DNA of 64,000 bases from Sepiola atlantica (GCA_963556195.1 OY744519.1:32312887-32376886), one strand, 5' to 3'. Shown: positions 34,923 through 47,198, counted from the first letter of the stretch. Made by a program: numbers and translations. Notes: generated by a model not told the origin, from the letters alone.

Positions 34923-35439
34923 TCATTGTGGGAACTGGGTTGCGAGAGACGGCATTGGAACCCTAATGCAACTTCCTGGGCAGTGTTGGATTGTAAAAGA
35001 ATACCTGAGTGATTTCTCTTCAAGCTTAAAGAGGCATGGGTTATGTATCTTGCTCAGGTTCCTGTCACCAAACACTCCTATTAAGGGCTGGTGGTCTGTT
35101 ACTACTATTACGTTAGGGCAGCCCATAATGAATATATGGCATTTGTCTAATGCCCAGGCGATTGCTGCTGCTTCGCCTTCAATGGGTGCATATCGGCGCT
35201 CTGCATCTGTGCAAAATCTGCTGCTTGCAAATACGATGTGCCAGCCCTCAGGACAACATACTGGTGCTTTCTCAGTGGAACATACACAGTGTTTTTGTAA
35301 TAGCAGGAAACCCATGCCTTCTTTACTCCAGTCTGGAGCAAGGCAGGTTGCTCTGTTAGTATTAAAGGTCGTTACACCCTTTTTTACCAAATTCACAATG
35401 ATCTGCCTGGATGCGAAAAATGCATTCTCGAGATCCTGA
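34923..35439 (-). pseudogene. Gypsy RNase H
   Basis: The 157-codon minus-strand frame contains LAPDWSKEGMGFLLLQ (first Asp), YAPIEGEAAAIAWALDKCH (catalytic Glu and helix) and VIVVTDHQPLIGVFGDRNL (third acidic residue). This is the standard RT-linked RNase H of Gypsy elements, which removes the RNA strand of the hybrid. The domain is nearly uninterrupted. Confidence 0.85.
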
Positions 35440-35599
35440 TTTCAAATGAAGCATGAATTTTGTTTGACAAGGTGTCGAAAGATAGACATTATGGGACTTA
35501 GGGAATGTGCCCATGCTACTTGGTTAACTAACCCAAACCAAGACCTTGCATCATATTATATTCTTTCATTGAGTAAATTCTCGGAAGTGGCTACTCCTG

Positions 35600-36330
35600 A
35601 TGATGTTATTTGAACGCTTCCAAACTAAACCACATCTTGGCAAAATTGGAATTTATTTTTGTTAAGGACAATTCCGTTTTTTGCACAAAGTGATAGGTAG
35701 TCAAATGTATGATAGAAGGCATCTTCTATACTTTTGTCAAAAAGTAGCGTATCATCAAAGACTTTTACTTTGCGAGGAATGTTCTTAATGATATCATCAT
35801 ATCTACGTATGTATGCCTCACTGGAGGCTAAGTATCCCTGAGGCATCCGGAGATACATGAAACGGCCCCACTCCGTGATGAAAGTTATAAGTGGCTGAGA
35901 TTCCTCATCTAGAGGGATTGAATGATAACCATCCATTGCATCCAAGACGTTTTTTTTTTGTTGGGTGGTACCTGTAATGCCAATTGGAATGGCGAGCTAG
36001 TGTAGTGTGTCTCTCATTTGCACTGCGAGTTTAAATGCTGATAGTTCACCGTTCTTCTTGGTTTTCCATCTTTTTTTGCAGTGATTACCATAGTGCTGCA
36101 CCAATCGGTAGGGGTACCAACGGGCACTGGGGTAAGAATGCCTCTTTTAACATCATCCCAATGTGCGAGTCGTACTTGCTCCTTGAAATGATAAAGCACA
36201 GGAATTGGGTTGTGTCTGGCTTTTGGAACCGCTCCTTCTTTAAGGTGAATATGGGCGGCGGGGCCAGACATAGATGGGAACACCCCATCGTTTTTGAATG
36301 TTGGCTTTGGCAAAATGTTCTAGGAGCCAA
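35600..36330 (-). pseudogene. Gypsy reverse transcriptase
   Basis: Blocks in order on the minus strand are: GPAAHIHLKEGAVPKARH, PVGTPTDWCSTMVITAKKDG, RRTVNYQHLN, then in a second frame DAMDGYHSIPLDEESQPLITF (first catalytic Asp), GRFMYLRMPQGYLASSEAY and KVFDDTLLFD (the YxDD-equivalent, here FDD). The two halves are separated by a broken stretch near 35950-36010. This is a clear Ty3/Gypsy-type RT. Confidence 0.85.
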
Positions 36331-36529
36331 TTCTTAAGTTTACTAATGTTTTCTTCCATCGGGGGAAAGGGAAGTTTTTTGGGGCGACTTGGCAATTGAT
36401 TCACATACTCAATGTGTTTTATTGCGATATTTGCCTGGGTTGAAAATGTTGCTGCAGGGTTTGGGAAATCTTCAGGCAGCATTCCCACATCAATGCGTGC
36501 TGCCTTGCTGAAATAAAGTCGCTGGATCC

Positions 36530-37263
36530 CATCACATATGTAAAGGGCTTGCTTGGTTGTTCTTCCACAAACTTCGAATTTCACAGGTAACCATCCCTGA
36601 CACACAAGTGTGAAATCTCCCACAGTCTGAACGATTTTTCTTGATGGGACTAAGTTATTCATTGTGAGCCCCATATTAAACAGATGCTTTGGTCCCCCTA
36701 GACATATAGTGGCCCCACTATCAGGGAAAATCTTCAGCTTTGTTCGGTAGTCACCAGGGATGTTCTTCGATTGTCTGGGTCAGTGGTGAAGAATTTAGGA
36801 TGAGTGTTTACTATGGCATTCTGACTCATCAGTGGAATTGTATAGCTGTATGTTGGCCTGAGATGTCGGCATACCTGTCATTTTGGTGAATACTTCCCAA
36901 TCAATTCTGAATTTTCTGAATTGTTGGGGGGGTCATTTCAAGATGGAGCTGGGGCAGTTTAGCTGTTGATGCCTTAGCATAAGTTACCTCAGCAGAGAGT
37001 TCCTTAGCTTTTTTAAGGATTGAGAGGGCTTTTCTCATTGTCGCGATCCCAAGCTATTTCAACATGGCCCGATCCATAATTTGCAGATTATTTTTTGTCA
37101 GCTTTTCACTTGCAAATGTGGCAGCATAAGTCCGAGCTGGGTTAGCAGATATCTCTGCTTTGAGAAGGTACTGCTCCCAATCTTCAGGATCCATACATCC
37201 TGTTTGTAGCACCATATAGAATTTGATACTTAGGGCGCAATTGTACGACCAGTTGAGCAGCAA
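36530..37263 (-). pseudogene. Gypsy gag remnant and aspartic protease
   Basis: The first frame reads MDPEDWEQYLLKAEISANP just after the LTR. Gag is then much shorter than usual, with no clear major homology region or zinc knuckle. Near 36735 the protease active-site motif DSGATICLGG appears, followed by FNMGLTMNNLVPSRKIVQ and a VPxKFEV-like strand. The frame changes at least three times. The ATG nearest the LTR overlaps the candidate primer-binding site. Confidence 0.65.
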
Positions 37264-38719
37264 GATAAGTAAAGACTCAAGTAACCAAAAAGCCAGTTTA
37301 TATGGAAGTTGGACTGCTCCACTATGCCAAGTTGGGCGAGTCCATTATATGAATTCTGATTGGCTGCCAGTCTGACAGTGAATAATTCTATATATAAATA
37401 CGGCTTCATTCAAGCAATATTTGTCTATACGATATAGAATATTGGAGTCGGTAAGTGTTAATTTGATTCTATATCTTCCCCCTCCCCCCAGTACGCGAAC
37501 GCAATGGTCTTTGGGGAAGAATGAGTTCCTTCTGGCCTGGTTGATTGTGAGGGAGTAACCTGGACAATGCCCGGCCATTATATGAATTCTGATTGGCTAC
37601 CAGTCTGACAGTGAATAATTTTATATATTAATACTTAAGCGATATTTGCCTATAGGATATAGGACATTGGAGCCAGTAAGTGTTAATTTGATTCTATAAT
37701 TTTATACCGGGGAATCACACGAGTGACACATTTTCGTGGTGTTTATATGACAACCATACCCATCCCATGAAATGTACTATGTCCATCAAGGGTTTGTATA
37801 TTGCACAAATTGACCTTCTGTAACAGTGAAAACATTTTGCTGGGTTACAGAAGCATTTCGTTATATAAGCTACAAAACCCATATTGATGTAATGAGTCTA
37901 TCAAAAATCTGGAACCAAAATAGTGATGCATTTGTATGGCTAACCCTAATTGTAAAGGAGCAATCACCATACTTGGTCGAACAGCTTGAATGATACCATG
38001 TCCCAGGGATACCTGCTTCTTCTCTGTATTTTTCCTGTTACAATAATCTGCATAAAGTAAGCAATATCTAAAGTAAGTTCATCTGTGGATGGATAATTTG
38101 AGTTTGGAGTGATATCTTTTATTTCATTTTTCATAAGTGTTGCCGCAATTTCCATAATGTGTTTGGTCTCTTCTTTAACATTGCTATATTTTGGTTTATT
38201 ATAACAATTATACAATATGGCTGAAGCATTGGTTTTAAGTGTAATAATATTTGTCTTGCCACCTAAATCAGTAAAAACAATTCTTAAAATATTCTTGAAG
38301 TTTTTGCTTCATATATTGAACACTATATGGTTCTTTGTTTGAATATTTTGGGTGCATGAAAAAGTAAAGCGATTAAAACATTGAATTAAAGTTCCTTTCT
38401 CAAAACTTTAAAAAGTAAATTAGAATTTTATCTCAGGACAAGAAATATAATTAAGACCAACAATCGATTTTATTCTAAATTAGGGAAAAATAGACGAGAA
38501 AAACTGTCTCTGTAATATAATTGAACCAAATTTTGTTTATGTAATTTAATCTTAAATTAACTAACTTTTTTTTTAATTATTAGATTATGTGAATTAAATT
38601 ATTTGGATAAAATTATTGGTTTAACTGAAAACTCATAAAGTTCATCAATAAAATTTATTTTGATTAATTTAAAAAGTATAATAATGTTGCTTTACAAAAA
38701 ATCTTTTTCCAGCAATTAA

Positions 38720-39600
38720 TTTGACAATGTTAACGAGCTAAAACGCTATTGAGCATGTATTTACTGTTTTGTAAAGTCGGCTTTCCAATGCGTTCCCAGA
38801 AATTTTTTGGTATAAGTGTTACTTCACTGCCCGTATCCATTTGCATATCTAAATCGAGATTGTTAATTTTGACTTTTAATATGTCTTTTTTCTTTTGTTC
38901 AATTTTTTCAACATTCTTATTTTTGTTTTTTAATGTAAAGACTTCCCTATGGGTTTCATTTTCTTCAACTCTTTCGACGTTTTTCTTTTTGAACTTGCAT
39001 ACCGCTTGAAAATGGTTGATTCTTAAGCAATTTGTACAAGTTTTTCAAAATGCTGGGCATTTTTCCCTTTTTATTTAGTGTTCACATTAACAATATCAAC
39101 ATTTTTTTCTTTTTTAACATGTACGTATCGGCAACTATTTGTTCGCCGGGTTGACTTTTATGATTGTTGTATTTCTGTATTAATTCTTGTTGCTGTATAA
39201 AGTCAATGCAAGGATTTAAGGACATGTTTCTTATTTGTAGCTGCTCCATTATTTTATTCCTGTGTGACGCATTGCACATATCTTTAATTAATCTTAATTG
39301 AATTAAATCTTCGATAGTCTGTTCTTCTTGTCCGAGTTTTTCAAACTCACAATATCTACTCACATTTTGTAGACGGTGTAGATATTTGATGATTGGTTCA
39401 TCAATTTCTTGTTTCGTTGACATAAACTTTGTTCTTTCTGCCACGACTAACCTTTTCTTAGGTTTCATATTTCTTTTTGTCATCTGACTTATTCTTCCGA
39501 AAGTCAGATCTTCTAGGTTCATGGGATACACCATGGTTGAGACTTTCATGATGGCCTCGCATCCAGCTGTGGCCAAAAATAAATCTGTTATTTAATTTTC
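38720..39600 (-). pseudogene. Second Gypsy-type fragment: gag, zinc knuckle, protease
   Basis: The minus-strand frame at 39576-39082 is a gag capsid (ERTKFMSTKQEIDEPIIKYL, LQNVSRYCEFEKLGQEEQTI, RLIKDMCNASHRNKI). Shortly downstream another frame gives a zinc knuckle CTNCLRINHFQAVC, which fits CX2CX4HX4C. Near 38850 comes the protease motif DTGSEVTLIPKNFWERIGKP. It ends near 38720 with no RT. The sequence is unlike the 33-37-kb element, so it is a separate family. Confidence 0.75.
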
Positions 39601-39723
39601 TCCTCCCGTTTCCTTGTTATCTTTTAACTTTTTAGTCCTTGCACTTGCAGTGAATCATCTTATCTATGTGTCCATGAAGTCGGAGTCCTCGAGAGACAAT
39701 TGAGATCCTATCGGCGATGCCAA

Positions 39724-39855
39724 TGTTGTGAAGTTGTAAATTTACCTATTCAGTAGCTAGTGTACTTTCACTGCTAGCTATACTCAAGGAGAGACTTATG
39801 TAGTAATCTATTTCTACTCATACTTATTATGCATATCAATTAGCCAATATTATCA
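39724..39855 (-). repeat. Short LTR-like repeat, proximal copy
   Basis: It is a direct repeat of 40425-40553, sharing TTGTGAAGTTGTAAATTTACC, AGTGTACTTTCACTGCTAGC and TATGCATATCAATTAG. On the minus strand it ends ACAACA followed by TTGGCATCGCCGATAGG, a plausible primer-binding site just before the gag fragment. It is interpreted as the 5' LTR of the 38.7-39.6-kb element. Confidence 0.5.
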
Positions 39856-40424
39856 CAATAATATTAAAGCAGTTGCAAGTATAGACATGAACGAATGAAA
39901 TAGAGATTGTTCCGTATTTACTTGTGTCAGGTAGGTTTTTAATGTTGGAAAAGGCAGCTCCCCTAAAATGGGCACTCCGGATGAAAATAAAAATACTTGT
40001 ATATTTCTGTCGGCACCCCCTCTCGATTTATGGTGTCTCAGACGACAGGCAATAAATCCATCCCCACCCCATCAGAAAATGGGGTGACACTGGATATTAT
40101 CTTTACTTCTTTTCCCACTCGAGTAATATTAGACTCAATAGAGCCATGTTGTATTATGTGTTGCCCCCCCCCCCCAACAAGAATAATGCCCGGACTTGAA
40201 GGTAGTCTGCCCAATGATCAACTTTTTCCCTTCAGTCTGTGTTATCATTTCTATTGACGTTTATTGTTCATTTCTCTGCAGGTATGCACTGTGTTTAAAA
40301 CAGTCAGTTTATTCACATTTTGTTTATATCTCTAGCAATAAATCCTAAATATAGTATATAAGTATACCTCAATGGATATATTAATGAGTTGGAGGGGATA
40401 GAGGATCATGTATCGTTTTGTGAC

Positions 40425-40553
40425 TGTTGTGAAGTTGTAAATTTACCTATTCAGTTGCTAGTGTACTTTCACTGCTAGCTATACTTAAGGAGTATATAGT
40501 AATCTATTTCTCCTTATGCTAATTATGCATATCAATTAGTCAATATCACTGAT
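40425..40553 (-). repeat. Short LTR-like repeat, distal copy
   Basis: Same sequence and orientation as 39724-39855, with a small deletion. It could be a solo LTR or part of a tandem arrangement. Confidence 0.5.
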
Positions 40554-40559
40554 AATTTG

Positions 40560-41550
40560 AATTATTCGGACTATAGGAGTCTATCTTCGTATGGACTGTA
40601 AGACAAACCTATAATATTTCGTAACAACAACGGTTGTCAAACGAAAGAAAAACAAAGCTTTTTTATAAACAACAAATAATATATCTATTTGAGTGACCTA
40701 CACCATTGGTTATAAGTAACCAAAAGATAACACAGTGTCCTAGTGAAGGAAGTAAGAAAGGGTCGATCACTGAAGTTCTTCGGACAATATATCCTCCAAT
40801 GGGGGGGGGGGGGGTGTAGCCGTGCTCGAGATCAAGTTAACTGGGGCGAAGAGAGAGGACGGCTTTCTTTATGAGGGCCGGGGAGCTCACTGACTGCTAT
40901 CTGCAATTGCCAAAGGGGCTGGAAGTAGTCCTTCAAAGTTCCGGTTGAAATTAATACGCCCTGGAGTCTGATTAGTCCTTGTGTGATCAAATCACCTCAC
41001 AGGGGCTTCACTGCGCCAGAGAAAATGAATTTTAATGTTTATGACTGCTACATCACTCCCTGCTTAGGTGGAAAGCCGACAGAGAAAAAGGTAGTCTTTT
41101 GCTACGTATAGCAATTGGAAAGACAAAAAGAAAATGGGAAATGTTTTGCTCTTCAGTGAAAAGTATTTTTTGTGTTCTTAGGAGGAGCAGAAATTGTTCA
41201 ATGTTGATGCCTTTCATGTATAGGTACAGTAGAGTACACGGGCTCAAAAGGCTTATTCTATATATACAGTCTTGCACAGTTTTTTTAGCCAATGTACCTA
41301 CTAACCACTACGTGTGATGGTGACATATGTATCTTTTGGAGGTGTCTGCAACTTTACACGTATAGTAAGGGTGTGTTGATGCAAAGTGTATGCAGGGGAA
41401 ATATAGGGCTTTTGTCTTATGTCTAAAAACGCCTTGTTTTACCCTATCAATAGTTAGTTTCTTTTTTCCCACCAATATCTAGGGTGAACAGTTTGCCAGT
41501 ACATACAAGCACACAATAAGGACCTATATTAGGTGGAGTGACAGGGGCTT
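40560..41550. other. Intergenic, nothing recognised
   Basis: There is a G-run at 40801-40813. No protein domain or RNA gene is seen. The opposed small frames near 41053-41317 mirror each other and have no motif. Confidence 0.4.
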
Positions 41551-41559
41551 TCAAATTAT

Positions 41560-41870
41560 TTTAGAAACGAGAGAACAATGAGTGTCACGCTGGAGATGGT
41601 TGAGGGCCCACTAGAAGTTTTTCAGGTCTATGTCCCTAACCCTAACCCCTGACACAGCTACAGTGATGTTAAAATTAATGTTGTATGAACAGTTGCAAGA
41701 TGAAATCAATTAAATTCCTTGTAAGAGTCGGTATCTATTGTTAGAAGATCTTAATGCTAAAATGGGATTGTAGCAGCTATCATGTGGGTCCACGAGATAA
41801 AAGAGTGAGGGTTGCACGGTGTGTCGTTCATCAGGGATTTAACTCAGAGCGTTTTGCCTGCAAGACATTA
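41560..41870 (+). pseudogene. RTE-type LINE endonuclease relic
   Basis: Across frames, plus-strand translation gives FQVYVPNPNP, then MLYEQLQDEIN, IPCKSRYLLLEDLNAKMG and later ISFIRDLT-like words. This is the order of the endonuclease domain of RTE/BovB-type LINEs (QVYAPT ... FYEQLQ ... GDWNAKVG). It is short and broken. Confidence 0.6.
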
Positions 41871-44039
41871 TGCATCTGTTGGAGAGTTTGGAGACGATGG
41901 TCCAGGTATCGATGATAATTACGTTGATATTCTTCAACTAAAACTAAACATTATATAACCAGTTTTTTTTAATTTTACTGGAAGAAACTATCTAAAAAGT
42001 TATTTTTTTCATTCAACCTCGCCAATTTAGATTTCTAATTAAAAAAATGGAAGTCATATTTAAAAAATGCTGAAAGTTAGTCACTGTAACACGACCGTTT
42101 GCCTGGGAAGTGTGACTTAGTGTGTGTAAGCCGTTACATTCCTTTAATAAGGAAGTAGTTCATACCCGGTTGAGTACTTGATTGATTTCAAGGCAGCATC
42201 ATTTGCTTAGCTTCATTAATTCTCTCCTGAGAATTAATTCTCGACTAAAACAATCGGCTTCTAGAAATCAAAGCTTGTAATGATATTTTGTATAATGATG
42301 AGAGTTCACTTATGCAAATGAGCATTGTTTTGCATGGCAAATTTTCGTTGAGATAAAAAGAGTAGGAACTTTCCTCCCAGGGCAGACAGTAAAATGAACG
42401 AAGCATTGGAACCACGTCGAGTGTTTAGTGAGAGAAAAAGATTGAGTTGGCGTCGTTTGTGTCAGGTTATTTCATTGACAAGATTCGTGTGTTTTGGAGA
42501 ATTGTTAATACAATTCGAGAGTCAGACTTTTGATTATTTTCTTTTTGTGTGTGTGCGTTTTCAGCTTGCACTACAGCAGGAATCCAAAGCATATTTAAAC
42601 TGGCCGGAACCTGCTGGAAGATTTGGCATTGGTAGCAGCAACGAGAGTGGTGAGAAATTACTAATGTTCTGCGGAATAAACAGTTTATGCATCACGAATA
42701 CAGTTTATTAGCATAAAGAATCTGGACGTGTGACATAGGGTAGATGGATTTTTCATCTTAAAAAAAAAATCAACTTACTTTTAGCCTAGAAAGCTGTCTG
42801 TTGGTATAATAAATACTCAAACTAAAAACTCTTACCTGCACCGTTATTTGAATAAATGATATCAAAATAGTCTACGTTGAACATTTTTCGTTTTTGCAAC
42901 ATCTATAAATTGGTAAGAAAACTTAGCAATTTCAATATTTAAACCAGAAAAAGTGGTCATTTAATTTCATTAAAATAAAACAAATAACATAAAACGAATA
43001 AAAGATAATTAGAATTTCATTAAAATAATTAGAATTTCATTAAAATAAAATGAATAACATAAAACGAGTAAAAGATAATTAGAATTTCATTAAAATAATT
43101 AGAATTTCATTAAAATAAAATGAATAACATAAAACGATAAAAGATAATTAGAATTAAAAAGGGAAAATCGCCCCATCAGCTTCAATATGTTGCTTTGTAC
43201 CTCATTAATTAAACTGTAACAGTGATGACATTTTAAAAGATTGAAATAACAGCTGATTATTTTTATTTTTTATAAATGAGACAAAAGAAAAACAAACAAG
43301 TATGTATACTGCTGGGAAAATCACAATTTTAATTTGAAAATCTCCTGAAAAATCTATTAAGGAGATTTGAAAATGAAAACTAAACCAAAACTATTTCTCT
43401 ACTAGCCTTTAAAATATAAATTTTGTAAAATAATAAACTTTAACAAATAATTGTATGTAGTGATTAACATATAATGCTAAATTGCTCTATGAAAGATACT
43501 CTAGGGGCAAATGAGGCCTCATTTTATGACACAACACTTTTTAAATGATCTGCTATACACTGATTGGGAAGCTTTTGATGTTAATTTGACTGCCGTTTTA
43601 AAACTTTAAAAATGTGAGGACAAATCTGGCAACTCCAGTTTTGTGTCATTCATAGCTGACTCCAAAGGTTCATTTTTAGAAACTCAATCTATGAATGCAG
43701 GTTCCTTCCAATTTGTGAAAGGTTAATTAGATTAGACCAATGCTTGTCTTGAAAATTGATTGTTGTTATTTTTTCAATCTTTTCTTGACTAACTCCTAAC
43801 TCTTGCAAAAATATAAAAGTTCATTTATTGAGTTAACTTAAAAATGTAACTCTGCTCATTGTTTCACTGATTTTTTCACTGATTCTACTATTATGTTTGA
43901 ATAAAGTTATTTTTAGTAATAGTTTGTTTGTTTTTCCGTTCCTTTAAAACAATCCCTGTATTTTGCTAAAGAAAATTGGGTTTAGCCGTTTTGTGTCACA
44001 GTGATTGAAATAGAAAAATTATCGTCAAAGTCTGAAATT
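41871..44039. other. Intergenic, includes a short tandem repeat
   Basis: There is no recognised gene. The 105-codon frame at 42394-42711 follows a TATA-like AGATAAAAAGA but shows no known motif. 42965-43155 is a tandem repeat (next entry). Confidence 0.4.
42965..43155. repeat. AT-rich tandem repeat, period about 74 bp
   Basis: Two and a half copies of a unit with TTAGAATTTCATTAAAATAA and AATAACATAAAACGA. Confidence 0.85.
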
Positions 44040-44059
44040 GTATATAGTGTACTTATCTG

Positions 44060-45640
44060 TGTATTAGTTCAGGGCAGTCACTTCGCGGAGACAATGAGGC
44101 ACTCTGTCATGCACAGAACTGCAAATCAATGGAGTGAGAGTGACAACGTTGCTTCTGCGCCATTCCTTTATGTGTTCTGAGCGATGCATGCAACAGCTGA
44201 GCCTTGCTGCTCTCGGTGTCAGACCTGCAGTCTTGCAAGTTAATGAATAGCTACGGCCAACGAGGAGGACTTCATGCAGACCAGACAATCTTGAGGCACG
44301 ATCTCTGTGAGCTCTATGCAGAAGTCAGACTCGTTTAAGAATAACAACAATAAACATTGTTTATTGGTCTAAATACTTTATACTGATTGTTCAATTCTAT
44401 CAAAATACTCAATTCCGATTGGTTACTGATGTTATATAATGGGACGCATGTGATGATGGACGTACAGAGAGATCGCTTAACTTGCGCGATTTGTAACGGA
44501 GTCATCTTGTGCAATTTTGGTGCGATGTTTTCTCACGATTCGCGGTGACAGTTGATGAGACCTCAGGTCGAGGGTTGGGTCGCACCTGTGCATTGATCAC
44601 GAGATTTCGTGACGTCACAGTTTTCCCGGTGAGAAAACTGCAGTGAGATTTCAGTTCTTGACGGGAAGCCGACTAGTCAAGTCGCCTTAGTCATGTAGCG
44701 ATTAAATAAGATAGGGGAATTCAGATCCCCAAAAATGAGAGCCAGACGATGTCCCCCTCCTCCTTCCCTTGCAAGTGATTAAGTAATTAGTTAATTAACT
44801 AGCGTAAAGTTCTCTCTCTCTGTTTCAACGAACTTGCTTCGGTGTTGACAAGCTAATAAATGGAAATAAATGGCTCGGAACAGAAAGAGAAGGCTTGTTA
44901 TATTTTGTTATGTGTAGATTGATTTCAGTTACAGAAAGAAACCGCCGGTACGAAATTGTGACAACGACAAAGCGTCTGCAGAGAGTGGTGGCGGTGGCGG
45001 GTCAGCTGCTAACAATAGCAGCTAGGGTGCAGACATTGAAAGCAGAAAGAGAAGAGACAGCAAGAAGAAAGGGAAGTATAATTCCCGAATTGGGTTTACT
45101 GCTGGGAGAGATTGAAGCCGGGACCGGCCGGCAAGACCACTCGACGTCGCCCGGATCGAGAAACGACATATCGTCCCGTTAGCAAGCGATGCCGTTCGCT
45201 GGATCAACAAAGGAGCTGTTGTACTACGCCAGATTCCGACATACAAACATATTATAAACCAAATATTCAACACTGAAACCAGACTAGCACCTGCTAGCAT
45301 TGGCTACATAAGCGAGAACCCAAGCACAGCTAGCAGTGAGAGGCTCAACTTGTTACACAAACTCTTGTCAGTCCCAACACAACTACAGAGACTTCTTGTG
45401 GGCAAACTAAATCTAACCTTTGACACTAGGCCATAGGTTCTCCGCAAACAACACAAGAAACAGTCATGGACTACTAAACATAGCGACAGCTTATACACAC
45501 AATCTCACTCACACACAAACAGACAAAACAACACTTTCTTCGTCTAGATACTTTGAACTCTTATTAACTCTTTACTTTTGGTTGTTCAAACAAGTCATGA
45601 ATAAAATCAATATATTTATGTATGGATAGACTTTTTCACT
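44060..45640 (+). repeat. LTR-like dispersed repeat X, copy 1
   Basis: Two blocks, 44064-44300 and 45270-45640, match 54640-54431 and 54330-54010 on the minus strand in the same relative order. The block before the 3' end has an AATAAAAT signal (45601) and then GGATAGACTTTTTCA, like the ends of the LTRs at 5201 and 58303. The insert between blocks (44340-45200) has a G+C-rich promoter-like region with TTATATAATGGG. The 95-codon frame at 44895 lacks recognisable domains. I interpret it as an LTR or other retroelement end. Confidence 0.5.
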
Positions 45641-45764
45641 AGAGCTATCCTTTATTTAAGAAAGTAGGTGTGGCTTATGTTTAAGACACGATGACGAAAA
45701 TTTTAAATGTAAACAGTACTTAAAAATTATTCAAACAAAAGATAAAATCAATATTTATTTATTT

Positions 45765-46915
45765 TTTATTTTTTATTTAATTCACCCCAAACAAGGTGCA
45801 TTGTCACGGAGAGGTAAGAGGTTACTGTGAATTAGGGGTCATACCTACAGGGCCATCCTAAGTGGGGAGTTTAGCTGCGAGATGTTTGTTCACATTACAT
45901 TTAAATTTCTGCATGTTGGTACAGTCAGGGAAACAGGGAGCAGGGAAGGAATTCCAAAAGCTAGCAGTACGAGGAAAGAAGATATTAGAGTAAAAATCCT
46001 TCCGGCATCTAGGGACTGCTACAGTGAAGGAGTAGGATTTTTCTGATTGTCAGGTTGGTCGGGTTTTTTACGATGAGTGGACACCAGTGCATCAAGTTCG
46101 TCAGAGCACATTTCATTAATGTACTTGTAAAGCAAGCACAGGAATGCAACATTGCGGCGATGGGACAGGGGCTGGACTTGGTAGACAGTGTGGGGACTAT
46201 TAGATTATAGGCTCTCTTTTGGACCATGTCTAAAAGGGAGAGACTAGTAGTTGTGCAGATGTGACAACAATACTCCATGCATGGGTGAATGGTTGCTTTA
46301 TAGAGATATAAGATACTGGCAGGTGTAAGACGTTTTCTCGCATGGTAGAGGGAGCCCACTTTCCTTGCAGCAGTCTTTCCAATGCCTTCTATGTATTTGT
46401 TCCAATTCATGTTACCTGTGAACGTTAGGCGGAGGTTTTTGAATGATGGACTCTCAGGTAGGGTGCTACTACCCATGGCAATCGGTCGTTAAAAAGGTTT
46501 CTTATAATTGTTAAAGGAAAGGACCTTTGTCTTAGTAGCATTAAATGTTATCATCCATTTATGTCTCCATTCCACTACAGACTGGAAATCATTTTCTAAG
46601 GATTCAGCCATTGCCTTGGATATGTATGTGTTCGCTTTGCCCGCTTGTCAGGAATAGAGCATTGTGTCATCAGCAAATATACCCATCTTAGACACAATTG
46701 CATCAGGGAGGTCGTTTGTGAATATCAGGAATAATAATGCCCCAAGGATCCTCTGGGATACACTCACATTAATGTCATTCTTTTTTTTTTTATGTACGGC
46801 CATCAAGAACAATCTGGATCTTTCATTTGGCTAAGAAGGATCTGATTATATTAAATATTCGTCCTGTAATACCGTACAAATCAATTTTCATGAGAAGGCC
46901 ATCATGTCAGATGTT
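45765..46915 (-). mobile_element. LINE copy with RT catalytic region and 3' end
   Basis: Read on the minus strand it runs from a block near 46850 (VSQRILGALLFLIFTNDLP, diverged from [10 protein letters not shown]) through GIFADDTMLYS, NNYKKPF, LTFTGNMNWNKYI and CMEYCCHIC to the family 3' UTR and an A/T-rich tail at 45765-45780. The FADD catalytic pair is intact here. Frameshifts and a missing Trp/Gly segment make it inactive. Confidence 0.85.
46009..46476 (-). pseudogene. LINE RT C-terminal frame
   Basis: The 155-codon frame covers the thumb and C-terminal domain (FTGNMNWNKYIEGIGKTAARK, LYKATIHPCMEYCCHIC, SLSLLDMVQKRAYNLI). It then shifts frame, so the later residues do not match the family. 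The start Met is accidental. Confidence 0.8.
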
Positions 46916-47198
46916 GTTATTCGATATATATTTCTACGTTAATGACATTTACTGTGTATGAACGTAGTGACATTTTATTAATTAGGAAAAAAAACAACAA
47001 AACGATTATTTCATATGATCTTTTCGATATTCAAAGTCGAGGGATTGGATTTTGTATAAGCATAAAAATGAAAATTAATTCCCCATTATTGTGAAATGAA
47101 TAAACAGAAAAAGCAAAACGTCAATTAGTTAAATAAAACAATTATATGCGGAGTAATTTGAAATGGTTACTTTGTGTTTTTTCGTCTTTATTATTAAT

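Larger units (their letters stand above)
33183..37705 (-). mobile_element. Degenerate Ty3/Gypsy retrotransposon with extra LTR remnant
   Basis: Minus-strand order is: partial LTR 37699-37574, a 3'-internal fragment with polypurine tract 37573-37474, LTR 37473-37215, coding region, polypurine tract near 33402-33391, LTR 33390-33181. A candidate primer-binding site, TGGTGCTACAAACAGG, lies directly inside the LTR at 37214-37199. The gag-pol homology is in many frames and contains stops. It sits in the PIN/FEN-like gene remnant. The LTR-internal-end-LTR arrangement on the 5' side indicates a tandem pair reduced by recombination or deletion. Confidence 0.8.
30594..38310 (-). pseudogene. Remnant of a multicopy PIN/FEN-like gene, split by two insertions
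   Basis: On the minus strand, fragments in the expected order can be followed. 38310-37720 holds TNASAILYNCYNKP, HIMEIAATLMKNEIKDITP, AIIQAVRPSMVIAPLQLG, FGSRFLIDSLHQYGF and LDGHSTFHGMG. 33130-31547 holds GFLPPIDFDPSNMSCIYST, VITFDQPLYWKA, FIFDGG, CVIVFDGYSKQPSVKD and NGDADCLIVEI. 30939-30594 holds VVADDIDVVGRLCYH and FLHALLGSGTPSCLFNVGK. I recall such proteins as uncharacterised, high-copy genes in marine invertebrates. The spaced acidic motifs (FDGY, GDAD, ADDxD) resemble a PIN/FEN1-type nuclease core, which is inference. Stops, frameshifts, a Gypsy element and a solo LTR show that it is dead. Confidence 0.65.

Noticed and set aside
42394..42711. 105-codon frame as a host gene
   Set aside because: It has a TATA-like sequence upstream but no recognisable domain and no second line of evidence.
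44895..45182. 95-codon frame as a host gene
   Set aside because: It lies in an LTR-like dispersed repeat, and the segment is absent from the second copy.
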